Source: Coix lacryma-jobi var. lacryma-jobi
Taxonomy: Eukaryota; Streptophyta; Magnoliopsida; Poales; Poaceae
Direction of reading: 5' to 3'
DNA: 64,000 nucleotides
Assembly (NCBI GenBank): GCA_009763385.1
Contig: CM019824.1
Location: 106,286,660-106,350,659, forward strand
Shown: positions 35,010 to 45,150 of the stretch, piece by piece
Numbering within the stretch: position 1 is the stretch's first letter
How the letters are laid out: every line of letters starts with the position of its first letter
Notes under the pieces: model-generated
The model's input: the letters and a program-made list of their open reading frames with translations, nothing else
Database searches by the model: none
Told to the model about the DNA's origin: nothing
Position numbers and translations under genes: made by a program

Positions 35010-35695
35010 GGTCGGTGGTATTGACCACCCATGGTCGGTACCACCGACCAGTTCACAACGGTCGCATACATCCAGATCTGACCAAAAGGTCAACTACCGA
35101 CCTTCGGTCGGTACCACCGCGGGCGGTAGTACCGAGGTTATGGCGGTACTACCGCCAGGCCAAATCGGCCGCGAACAGAGAGCTCCTCAGTTACGGACTT
35201 GGTCCCTCGGAAACTACCGACCAGCGTCGGTACCACCGAGGGTCGGTAGTACCGACGTAATGGCGGTACTACCGCCAAGTCAAAAGCGAGTCAGTCCAGA
35301 GAGCCCTGCAAACTTGGTTACCACCAGTCAGAGCTCGGTACCACCGGGGGCCGTAGTACTGAGGTAATGGCGGTACTACCGCCAGGTCAATTTCAGAGCG
35401 AACAGAGAGGCCTGCGAAATCAAGCTTATTACCGACCTGGGTCGGTACCACCGAGGGCGGTAGTACCAAGGTTATAGTGGTACTACCGCTAGGTCATTTT
35501 CGACTCTACACAGAGAGCTTCGCAAAACCAAGTTACTACTGACCTGGGTCGGTACCACCGAGGGCGGTAGTACCGAGGTTATGGCGGTACTACCGCCAGG
35601 CCATTTTTGACCAACACAGAGAGGGTGTTTGAGCACTGCGCGGAGAAGACGTGGTCGGTACCACCGACCACCCATGGTCGGTACCACCGACCACA
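35010..35695. repeat. Palindromic word array in the Copia-B 5' LTR
   Basis: Same array as 23781-24442 but with one extra 23-bp unit at about 35672-35694 (CCATGGTCGGTACCACCGAC plus flank). Confidence 0.9.
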
Positions 35696-36251
35696 TAAAA
35701 GTACCCTCTATGTGTTCGTGATTGTGCGGTGTCTCTCAAGCGAACTATGGTTAGTCGATTTGAGCACTTTTCTCCACATCTAGCTAACCTACTTTGTGAC
35801 CCTCTTCATAGTCCGGCTTACCTATAACTCAAGTTTAAAAATGAAATTTTAAACTACCACTTGAGCTAGGCATCTTTATGTCCAAATGTATCCTGCGTGC
35901 TTTGTTCACGAGATTTCAACGTTTCAAATCTTTCTTAGGACTAACACCTGCATACATGCTTTTATAAACCGGTTAGTCCCTAATTTGATTGTCATTAATT
36001 AGCCAAAACCCACATTGGGGGCGAATGCACTTTCAGAACTTCCTCACCCAAGTTCACACAAGTTAACTAGTGACAGGATGGACTTTGGGTAACCTCAACC
36101 TCCCCTGGGCAACGCGAGGGGGATTCAGGCTATTTCGCAAAGCGTGAAGCCCGATTTATGTAGAACACGGAGTCGGGAATCCAACGCGAAAAGCCGAATT
36201 CAAACCAAAGACAAACGGACGAGCTACGGACAAAACAACGCGGAACCAGTT

Positions 36252-36600
36252 GCATCGGACACTAGGGAGCGTCCAATGTGTTCACGTCGGACGCGTCCGA
36301 TGTGAACAGGACCTTCCTGGAACCTTACATTGTAGCCATCAGACGCTGCTACAGTAACAGCTCAGCGTCTGATGCCAGCATCCGATGTAGGGTCGGCGCG
36401 TCCGAAGTGAACAGTTGCATCCGATGCCCTGACACCTGACGTGTCCGATGCAAAAAGAGGGTATGTGGAACCTCACTGCATGACCATCGGACGCTGCACT
36501 GTAGCGTCCGATGTCAGCTTCCAATGCCCCTTCAAAAACACAGAAACTGACACGTGGCAACGGCGCATCCGATGCTATTCGGGTCAGCGTCCGATGCCCC
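36252..36600. repeat. CATCGGACGC word array in A5
   Basis: More than ten copies of CATCGGACGC or its complement GCGTCCGATG, with diverged forms. It occupies the same place in the LTR as the GACCGGACGC array of A1. Confidence 0.85.
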
Positions 36601-37378
36601 TAAAAACGCACAGTTCTTCCGCGAATTCAACCCGATCTCCTCCAAATCAAAATCACTGAGGCTTAGACTTGGTATGAGGAGTTCCAAGGATGTTAGTGAG
36701 CTACCCCTAAGAGATCATGGCTCGAACCTAAATCCAAATCGGTAAATCGCAAGAATTCAGGTCAAGAGGGAAAAAACCGATCCAAACACGAAAACCGATC
36801 GATCTACTTGCTCGTGAGGTTTGAGTTGAATTCCTTCAGTGGAAATGATCCCCTCACAATAAAGAACAAGTTGATTCAAACGGTTTTGCAAACGGAGCAA
36901 CGTGGAGAGAGATCGATTGATGGGAAACTTGAGGAGAAAAGCAAAACGCGAAGAACGATACAAGAACGCGAATTACAACCTCAATTGCGAGCCGAAATTC
37001 GTCCCCACGAGGAGACAATGGGAATCCGATCCCGTTTCCGCAAAATCCAAATACATAGAAGTATGATTAAGCCGTCTCTGCGAATCTCAGTAGCTACAGC
37101 AGGGACTGGGAGAGCAGGAAACCCTAGAGTGAAAATAGCAATGGCTGAGATAGTCTGGAGGGAGGGGTGACCTCTCCTTATTTATCCTAATACAATTATT
37201 CCCCTTCTACTCTTACAGCTAATGAGCGAGCAGGCTAACCCTAAGGGTATTTCTGACCAACTTGAGGTTGATGTTGATCCGACGGCCACGCCCGCACATC
37301 AGGTAGCTTCGCCTCGACGCGACCTCGCCGGATGCCGCCACGTGCCGCCACTGCGCCGCTCGTCCTTTTCACGGACCT

Positions 37379-37606
37379 CCCCCGGTTTTGAGGCCGAAAC
37401 CGGGAAACCTGGGCCATCCCCCGGTTTTGAGGCCGAAACCGGGAAACCTATCGTCTGTCGCCTGAGTTTTGTGGACCAAACTCAGAAACTCGCCAGCGCC
37501 CAGGTTTTGAGGCCCAAACCTGGAAACCGTCCCCAGCCCGAGTTTAGTGGCCTAAACTCGGAAACCGGCCACACCCAGGTTTTGAGGCACAAACCTGGAA
37601 ACCGTC
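37379..37606. repeat. Hairpin array in A5
   Basis: Six units. One has CGAGTTTA paired with TAAACTCG, where the T-A pair next to the loop is also matched. Confidence 0.85.
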
Positions 37607-37811
37607 CTCTCTGTGGTTTTTTTTGGCTCAACCACTAAACCGACGTCGTAGAGAGGATGCACCGCCCGTGCACCCGGTCCACCCGCAAGTCTTCACTTGT
37701 CGCTGTCCCAGGCTGTCAGCCACCACGATCGATCGTCAGACCACCGGTCCGTCAGTCCAAGCCCCACGTCTGCCCTTCACCGCTCCGGGTTCATCGGCAC
37801 GGCACGTCTCT

Positions 37812-37933
37812 ACTTGACCTCACCTTGCACTACAAGAATTCTGGGCTTCTGTGACAATCTGATTATGACGATACTTGACCTCACCTTGCACTACAAGAAT
37901 TCTGGGCTTCTGTGACAATCTGATTATGACGAT
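37812..37933. repeat. 61-bp tandem duplication of the CACTA-1 left junction
   Basis: ACTTGACCTCACCTTG plus the first 45 bases of CACTA-1 occur at 37812-37872 and again at 37873-37933. Confidence 0.95.
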
Positions 37934-39334
37934 AACAGCCTATTTCCTGTCACTACCTGCCTATAATGATGAAGTGACTATCGTCACAGAAAGTGGGTCA
38001 AAAAAACACTTTCTGTGACTAACAAAGAACATCGTCATTGATATATAGTGACGACTGTTCGCCTGTCATTGATACAATGATGAGACAAAACTCGTCATAA
38101 CAAATAACATCACATGTATGATAATATAGTAGCGGATGACGTGTCAATGACATAGTAGATGACATGGCAATTCAAATTTGACGCCACCTGGAATTGGCCT
38201 TTTTTATTTTCAATTATTCAATTACAATCAACCAATTGGCCAAATATTTTTTAGCCCGGCTACCAAATTGACTTTAGTTTTTTATTGTATCCCATATTAT
38301 TTGGCAGCCCAATTAAAAAAATAATCACAAAATATAAACCACAACCAATTGCATAATTATATTATAGTTACATTCCAACCATAATTAATTTTCCAGCCTA
38401 TACAGAAGCTCATTCCACAATACATTTTCCAGTATATTTCCATACAAAAGCACAACGAAATATATAAATACAAATTGATTGAGCCAATTGTCAGATTTAA
38501 ACTCAGTCTTCCTAAGTTGGTTTCGTCGTCGCTGAATGCACAAATTCACCTAAACTGTTCTCATGTGGGGCTGAATCTCCTGAGGCTATCTCCATCAATT
38601 GACAGAAATGCCAACGCAACGAATATCAAAATCAGTACAAAATTGTTGGCCAACATGCCCTGATTTTCCACCAGCACAAAGAAGTTGCAACCCCTATGAA
38701 TCAGAACACAACAATGTCAGACATAAACTTGTTCTTTTTACTAGAGATTAAATAAGGGGTAAATACACATAAACAATTGCAGAAACATCTAGATATACAC
38801 CTTACTAAAACTAGGCTAGTTATTATGATCATGCCTCTAGCTAATTTGAACCTTGGAATAAAATAAAATTTATCCATATAGAAATAATTTAGAGAAAAGT
38901 CAGGAGCCTAAACAAATCAACAATACATATATGTATATATCAAGTATACAAGGTACAAACCAGGCCAGAAAATAATAAAATATTTGTTAACAGATTTCTT
39001 ATATATATATTTTTAAAATATAAACTTTCATGGATAAGTCTGAATCCCAAACTGCAATTTCATTATTCACTGATGCCTTTTGAATACCTGAGCAACTATG
39101 TGTAAGACAGAATGACAGTTTTCCAAAAAAAAATTGGGAAAAGGAAAAAGAGTTTACGGTAAACACAGGATGCGGTGCTTAATTCATGCCTTACAGGCAG
39201 TCTGTCTAAATTCAGTTTTGGATATAGGTGCTTAATTCATGTCAGACAAGACCAAGAAAAATAGAATACTAAATTGACAGACAAAACCATGTGCATCTTC
39301 CCTTCCCCATGGCAATACAACACCATGTGCTTAC

Positions 39335-39409
39335 CTGTATCACTGATCATTCTAATGGCCATTTTCATGCGCCAGCCATCAGCCACATAGATGTTACCCC
39401 TGTCATCCA
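39335..39409 (-). pseudogene. Captured exon of an NHL-repeat protein gene
   Basis: A 75-bp exon is bounded by acceptor GGATTTCAG and donor ATACAG|GTAAGC. It encodes DDRGNIYVADGW...MAIRMISDTG, the core of an NHL repeat (the usual form is D-G-NIYVAD-N-IRK). Phase is consistent (2 + 72 + 1 bases). NHL repeats form beta-propellers in plant cell-surface or secreted proteins. Flanking introns appear retained, so the fragment came from genomic DNA. The remaining propeller is not recognisable. Confidence 0.65.
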
Positions 39410-40249
39410 CTGAAATCCAAATCAGCAACAAGATCAGCCCTTCTATCTGCATTGTGCGGCCCAGTTTTAGGAGATGAGATAACTCTTGCGTGGTTCAAAT
39501 TAGCAAATCTCAGGTCAGATGAAATTAATACACTAAAAATTCAACAAATTATTAAATAGTCTTTGAACATATCCAAATCAGCTAAACATGTATGGAATTT
39601 AACACCATAACTGTGCAACATCTACAGTCCTAATGATACGCTGGAAGCAAGAAAAACCTTATAACTGTAATGAAGCTCTATGGTTTCAAAGAGAAAAAGG
39701 ACTTTTACAGCTCATGGCACAGCGTCTCAAGCAAGTATTCCATTATATGAAAAATATAGCTAGAAATAAATAATCCATCATATCCTAGCACTACACTGCT
39801 TAGCAAAAAAAATCCTAGCACTATACTGTAAATCTAAGTTTAATTTCTATTGCAAACAAAAGAATTTGCTAGACTGAAATTTCAGCATAACAGAAAATAG
39901 CATGAGTTCTTTTGCAAACAAAAGAATTTGCGGCAAACTAAATTTGTTAAGACACAAATAACAACAACGTTTCTTCCCAAATCAACATGCACATCTCGGA
40001 GCGTCTAAGTGAACACATATCCCCATCCAAATCTCGTTTTACTTCTCCTGTCAACATCCAAATTTCATTTTTCCTTTTGCACAGCATCTAATCATCTCAC
40101 AGAAAGAACCTAGCTAGACGCAATAAGGCACCAAGCGAAAGCATCCAATAGGAGGAAGGCATAGACCGACTCAGGTTCCGCTATCTACTATCTCAGGAGC
40201 AAGGACTATCTACTGTGCCTGTACAGGACAAACTGGAGAGATCGGTTAC

Positions 40250-40551
40250 CTTCTTGGTCATCTCTAAGAGGATGTCACCAACGCCATCGCATGTGCTCTC
40301 CATCTCCACATCGATCGATCAGGGCTTGACGGCTAGCCGTAGCTGAGGTTGGGATCTGCCAAACCTACCATGGCCTCTTACTTTGCCACCATACTAGGGC
40401 GCCACCGATGAGATCCAATCGGATCTGCCGGCTGGAGACCGAACAACATTGGATCCACTACGGCGTCCTCCTCTACCACCACCCGGTCTCAGATTCGCCT
40501 GGCACTCGGCATGAATCTGGAGAGAGGAAGCGCTGCTGGCTACCAAGGTAC

Positions 40552-40585
<34 letters not shown>

Positions 40586-40650
40586 TGCGGGAGAGAGATG
40601 AAGCAAAGCAGAGGTGCGGCTGCTGGTTTTGGGAGAGTGAGAGACGAGAG
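40250..40650 (-). pseudogene. Putative first exon region of the captured gene in CACTA-1
   Basis: Downstream of a TATA-like box on the minus strand lies GC-rich sequence with a CT/GA microsatellite (plus-strand GA run at 40557-40583). A candidate donor ACCAAGAAG|GTAACC lies near 40249. No protein domain is recognised, and exon limits are approximate. Confidence 0.35.
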
Positions 40651-40694
40651 GTGACTGGATGTGTGGCTGAGTTAGGGTTTAGTGAGGAGGTAGC

Positions 40695-40707
40695 TTATAT
40701 TTATATA
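40695..40707 (-). promoter_or_regulatory. TATA-like box in CACTA-1
   Basis: The minus strand reads TTATATAAATATAAGC, followed by CACTAAACCCTAACTC, a typical start of a captured plant gene. Confidence 0.45.
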
Positions 40708-41079
40708 ACTTGTGAAAATTGTAGACCGTTCGATTATGAATCCCACGGTTAGAATATCGTGGCCTGAGCAGGCTGGTATTGTTGGGCTGTATGGTAACGG
40801 GTTGTCACCTGTACAAGTCATGTTAGGTTTTTCTTTTTCCTTTTTATTTTACTGACTGAAATAACATTTAATTTAAAAATGCATACCATAATAACTTCGG
40901 ATGTTGATATGGTTCATACAAAAGTTCCAGTTTTCCATGCATTCTACAACTTTGTTGTTGCCAAGTTAGTATTATTATAATTATTTTATGATAATTTGGA
41001 GTTATGAGGATGAATTATTCCTATCAAATAAGTGACCTTTTTATCTACATGATGTGCGCCGCTATTGGTTATGTAAGTA

Positions 41080-41335
41080 CTCCCTGTGTTCCAAATTACA
41101 AGTCATTCCAAAAATCTTGAAAATTCAAAGTTTTTTAAGTTTGATCAAAATTATAGAAAAATACAAAAATTTATGACATCAAATAGATATATTATAAAAA
41201 TATAATTAATAAAGAATTTAATGATACTTAGTTGGTATCATAAATGTTATTCTCTTATTATATAAATTTGGTCAAACTTAAAAAACTTTGACTTTCCAAG
41301 ATTCTTGGAATGACTTATAATTTGGGACGGAGAGA
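41080..41335. mobile_element. Stowaway MITE (256 bp) inside CACTA-1
   Basis: Ends CTCCCTGTGTTCCAAATTAC and TATAATTTGGGACGGAGAGAG form a terminal inverted repeat. TA duplications are at 41078-41079 and 41336-41337. No coding capacity. Confidence 0.9.
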
Positions 41336-41742
41336 GTATTTCTTTTGCCTTTTATATGCAGACTCTCACAACAGTTAAAAAAATTGGATGTCCCGCAACA
41401 GTCACCAACAAATGCTTGTCTCGAGTCTCGACTAGTTATGTGAAGTCATTTATGATTGAAGGCCCAAGGTTCGAACATTTGGAACCATAAATTTTAGTTT
41501 TTTTCCTAGGATATTTTTTTTAAAAAAAAGAATAGTTTTATATTTTATGACGATCAACAATTGTCATCGATCTGTTGTCATGGAGCACAGGCAAAGTATA
41601 CTATGACGATGTTTATGACAAAGATACGGTTTGGTCATAAATAGTTGTCATCCTGCGAACAGTCGTCATAAACAACCTCTGTTAATGACAAATATGTGCT
41701 CTGTCATCTGAAGCGTCATAGAAGCCTAGATTTCTTGTAGTG

Positions 41743-42936
41743 TTGCCTTTGATCACCGTATTCGAGCTCAAAACCTGCACAACACAAGCCAAAGAACATG
41801 CGCATCATCCCAGTTGACAATCACTCATCATCTAAAGATCCGGCATACATCCATGTATCCGCAATCTCCCCCTTGATGAGTGCATTGTCAACTACCAACA
41901 CAAATCATATGAAGATAGAAGAAAGAAGGAAGAAGAAGTAAGCGAACTCAACCAGTCAACTAAAAGCGAAGCAAAGCCAGGAAAAGTCGAATGGAGTGAG
42001 CGAGACAACTTGGTTCCCATAGACATGGGCAACGGCTCGACGCAACCAAGCAAAGAAAAGCTAGCCCTCAAGAAGAGGTAGAACAGGCTCAACACCGCTA
42101 GCGAGAAGGTCGGCGCAAGAAAGACAGAGACAAGCTAGTCCCTCCAGAAAGAGGCAAAGGCTCAACACAACTAGCAGAACCGCTCCAAACCAATTGAAAA
42201 ACCACACAAGCTGAAAATCGCTCCAAACCAATTGAAAAAACAGCTTCGAACCAATTGACCAACAAAACTTGTCAAATAAAACAAGCAAGCAAACTCCCCC
42301 TACAATAGTGCACACAACTAGGGACATGATTTGTCAAATTTCTCTCCCTTAGATGAAAATGCACACAACAAGGCAAATGCATATGAGTTACAAATGCAGG
42401 TTAGCAGCTTCAGGTATATAGTCGATAGAAAGAATAGATGCTCTAAAAGGTGCTGATCCAATGATTTAACAACAAGCTTAAATGCCAGTAGAGGCTCAAA
42501 CTGATCACAGAATACGAAATATGAACATATGAGCAAAGTGAGCAGTTTTAAGCCATTCAGAAAGGGTTTCACCATCAAAATAGCACCAAGCATGTATAGA
42601 CAGGAAGTTACACAAGTGCTAAACATGTACTCCCTCCGTCCCAAAATGTTGGTCGTCCGGAAAGCGTGTCTGTGAGGGAAACACGGATTAATATTTTGGG
42701 ACGGAGGGAGTATACAAGGTGAACTATCCCTAGCAAAGTTCAATCATCATGCTATAGAATGAAACATAGACTTGTGTTTTCAAATTTTATCGGATTTGCA
42801 GCGGTGATTACACAAGTATGAGATTTCAGCATGTGATTGCGAGAGGTTGAAAACTTGACATTGCCTAACTTTTCAACCGAGCTAAGACTATGCATAAGCA
42901 ATCAGAAGCTTTAAGCGTCGGTTTCGGTCTTACACT
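41743..42936 (-). mobile_element. A5 LTR start, polypurine tract and 3' UTR
   Basis: The LTR start TGCGGATACATGG is at 41863 (minus strand), with the polypurine tract at 41864-41880. The 3' UTR up to the A1 insertion point aligns inverted with A1 51600-52734. No coding sequence. A short MITE lies at 42630-42710. Confidence 0.85.
42630..42710. mobile_element. Very short Stowaway-type MITE (81 bp)
   Basis: CTCCCTCCGTCCCAAAAT and its complement ATTTTGGGACGGAGGGAG flank only about 45 bases. TA is duplicated at both ends. The homologous A1 region (about 51,820) lacks it. Confidence 0.9.
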
Positions 42937-43336
42937 TGCGGATACATGGGTGTATGCCGAGTCTCTGTGTGATGAGTGATTGTCAACGGAGATGATGCGC
43001 ATGTTCTTTGGCTTGTGTTGTGCAGGTGTCGAGCACGGAGACAGTGATCGACGGCGGGTGAAGGTCAAGTTGCGACGTGCCGTGCCGACGGACCGGGCGC
43101 GATGAAGGATGGGCGTGCCGTGCGGCGGACGTGCCATGCCGATGTATCGGACGGTGAAGGGCGGACGTGGACTTGGACTGATGGACTGGAGGCCGGAGGA
43201 TCAGCTGTGGTGGCTGGCAGCCTGCGACAGCGACAAGCGGAGAAGTGCGATCATGTCGGTGGAAGGGGTGCACAGGCGGTGCATCCCTCTACGACGCCGG
43301 TTTGTTGGTAGAGCCCGGGAAAAACCAACGGTGGAC

Positions 43337-43595
43337 GGTTTCCAGGTTTGGGCCTCAAAACCTGGGTGCTGGGTTTCCAGGTTGAGCCACAAAACCTGGG
43401 CGCGACGGTTTCCAGGTTGAGCCTCAAAACCTGGGCGTGGGCCGGTTTCCGAGTTTGGGCCTCAAAACTCGGGCGCGGACGGTTTCCGAGTTTGGCCACA
43501 AAACTCGGGCTGGAGGCTGGTTTCCCGGTTTGGGCCTCAAAACCGGGGGCTGATGGAAAAGGCTGGTTTCCCGGTTTGGGCCACAAAACCGGGGG
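43337..43595. repeat. Hairpin array in the A1 5' LTR
   Basis: Seven units beginning GGTTTCC. Paired arms are CAGGTT/AACCTG (three), CGAGTTT/AAACTCG (two) and CCGGTTT/AAACCGG (two) around loops GGGCCTC, GGGCCAC or GAGCCTC. The full-loop units contain TGGGCC, the site II motif bound by TCP factors. Confidence 0.9.
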
Positions 43596-44381
43596 TGCAG
43601 AGTGGTGGCGGCACGTGGCGGCGATCTGAAGGTTGCGTGGAGGCGACGCGGAAGACCGTGCGGGCGTGGCCGTCGGATCTACCTACCACCAGCGGGTGGA
43701 CTGAAATAGCCTTAGGGTTAGGCTGGTCCGCTCTGTAAATACAGTAGTGAGGGGTAGAGTAGGAAATAGGCTTAGGCTAGGTTAGTATAAGTAGTCTAAG
43801 GGAGACACCCTCCTCCCTATCTCAGTTAGCGCAGTCATTTGCTTCCTAGCATTAGGGTTTCCACTCTCCACACCCCTGCTTTAGCTAGTTGAGATCCGCA
43901 GAGAGACTCACTCTGTGTACTGTTGATTTGAGGAAGTGAGGCCGTATCCTCACCTTGGAGCACTGATCGATGGCATGATTTGCGTCCTTGATTCGAGTTC
44001 GTGGCTGTGATTCGCGTTTTCGTTGTGTTCTTCGCGGAATCCTTTTGCTCCACGTTTTTCCCGTCGCTTGATCTCTTTGCTCGGTTCATCTTTTGCAATT
44101 CCGTTTGAACCAAGTTGTTCTAGATCGTGAGGCACTTCTTTCCACCGAAGGAATCATCCTCCAACCTCACGGTCTAGGAGATCGATCGATTTTCGTTTCG
44201 GGTCATTTTTCCCTTCCCCCGAAATCCTTCGATTCACCGATTTGGAGTTAGGTTCGAGCCATGATCTCTTAGAGATAGCTCACTAATCATCTCGTGACTT
44301 CACTCACCAAGTTTGATCCCTAGAGGATTTGTTTTGGGTGAGTTTGAGTTGAATCGGTGGAAGAACAGAGGGGCTTCGGGG

Positions 44382-44819
44382 TGACCGGACGCTTCATTCA
44401 ACGACCGGACGCTGCTACAGTGCGTCCGGGGTTGAATTCTGTCTGAGTTCTTTTGCTTGACCGGACGCTCTGTTCAAATCGACGGACGCTCCCTTCAGTG
44501 AGTCCGGTCAGAAACAGAAGGTTCCAGAAACGTTTTTCTGTGACCGGACGCGTCCGATGCCCACTGACCGGACCCTCTGGTGAGTCCGATCGTTTTTCGG
44601 TGTTTCGTTTTGCTCGACCGGACGCTGGTTTTTGGAACTGATCGGACGCGCTGCTCGCACTGTTCCCGTGTTTTTGACTCATCTGACCGGACGCTCAGTG
44701 AACGACCGGACGCTTGAGCTCCGTGCGTCCGGTCGCGAACAGAGAGCTCCCAGAGCTGTTTTCTGACGACCGGACGCGTCCGGTCCCTGCTGACCGGACG
44801 CAGGCCAGAGTCCGGTCGC
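44382..44819. repeat. GACCGGACGC word array in the A1 5' LTR
   Basis: About fifteen copies of GACCGGACGC or its complement GCGTCCGGTC, often in facing pairs. Repeated at about 54188-54623 in the 3' LTR. Confidence 0.9.
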
Positions 44820-45087
44820 TGCTGTTTCGCGTGTTTTCGTTCGCGGGCTCGTTCGTTCTTGATCGGATTTGAGTTCCGTCTTTTGGTTTGGCTTTCTAGG
44901 GTTGTCTAGTGTCCCGCTGTGCTTCTAGGAAGCATCCACCCTACATCTAGGGTCGTGGACATTAGCAAGCTCTAGGTTTCGCTTTTGGGGTTGATCTTGG
45001 GACAGTGGCATCTAGTTTCCGAAAGGAATTTTGAAGCTCCCATTCACCCCCCCTCTGGTCGCTTTCGGGTAGCTTCTCGGTCCTTCA

Positions 45088-45101
45088 ATTGGTATCGGAG
45101 C
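45088..45101 (+). other. Primer-binding site of A1
   Basis: ATTGGTATCGGAGC directly follows the LTR. It is the same site as in Copia-B. Confidence 0.92.
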
Positions 45102-45150
45102 AGTTTAAGGATCTTCCACCTTAGCCGGTTCCAGATCCACCGAAGGCGAC

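Larger units (their letters stand above)
20116..36035 (-). mobile_element. Copia-B, nearly complete SIRE/Maximus-like retrotransposon
   Basis: Both LTRs, primer-binding site, gag, pol, a third ORF and polypurine tract are present. The target duplication is gaact (20111-20115 and 36036-36040). Total is 15,920 bp, or about 13.2 kb without CACTA-2. Long gag, gag-pol stop, pol and then an extra ORF in the env position match the SIRE/Maximus lineage. Two very similar LTRs suggest a fairly recent insertion. It sits inside the LTR tail of A5. Confidence 0.95.
34102..36035 (-). repeat. 5' LTR of Copia-B
   Basis: 1,934 bp, uninterrupted, termini TGAAAGG and CTTTCA as read on the plus strand. It keeps the site that CACTA-2 entered in the sister LTR (GGTGAATAGGTG at 34126). 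U3 is on the right, with the word array next to the TATA box. Confidence 0.95.
36036..37827 (-). mobile_element. A5 3' LTR, outer part
   Basis: Continuation of 20097-20115 across Copia-B. On the minus strand it carries, from right to left, the hairpin array, a TATA-like ATAAATAAGG (about 37167), the transcribed leader region and the word array at 36252-36600. The terminal TGAAGGACC is missing; the LTR tail joins A4 at 20096. Confidence 0.8.
37828..41742 (-). mobile_element. CACTA-1, non-autonomous CACTA element carrying gene fragments (3,915 bp)
   Basis: Begins CACTACAAGAATTCTGGGC and ends CCTAGATTTCTTGTAGTG. The TSD ttg is at 37825-37827 and 41743-41745, and the intact target survives at about 19970. 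Subterminal regions repeat TGACGAT/ATCGTCA. It contains an NHL-repeat exon, a promoter-like region, and a nested Stowaway MITE. No transposase was seen. Confidence 0.93.
42937..45087 (+). repeat. 5' LTR of A1 (2,151 bp)
   Basis: Starts TGCGGATACATGGG and ends TTCTCGGTCCTTCA. The U3 hairpin array is followed by a weak TATA-like TAGTATAAGTAG (about 43784). The CGGACGC word array lies further down in the presumed transcribed leader. Confidence 0.95.

Noticed and set aside
39237..39452. 71-residue minus ORF as a complete gene
   Set aside because: Only the 75-bp exon part encodes NHL-type sequence. The rest is translated intron.
43337..43595. CRISPR-like array of short repeats
   Set aside because: Units are hairpins with matching arms and no unique spacers of constant size. 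The context is a plant LTR.
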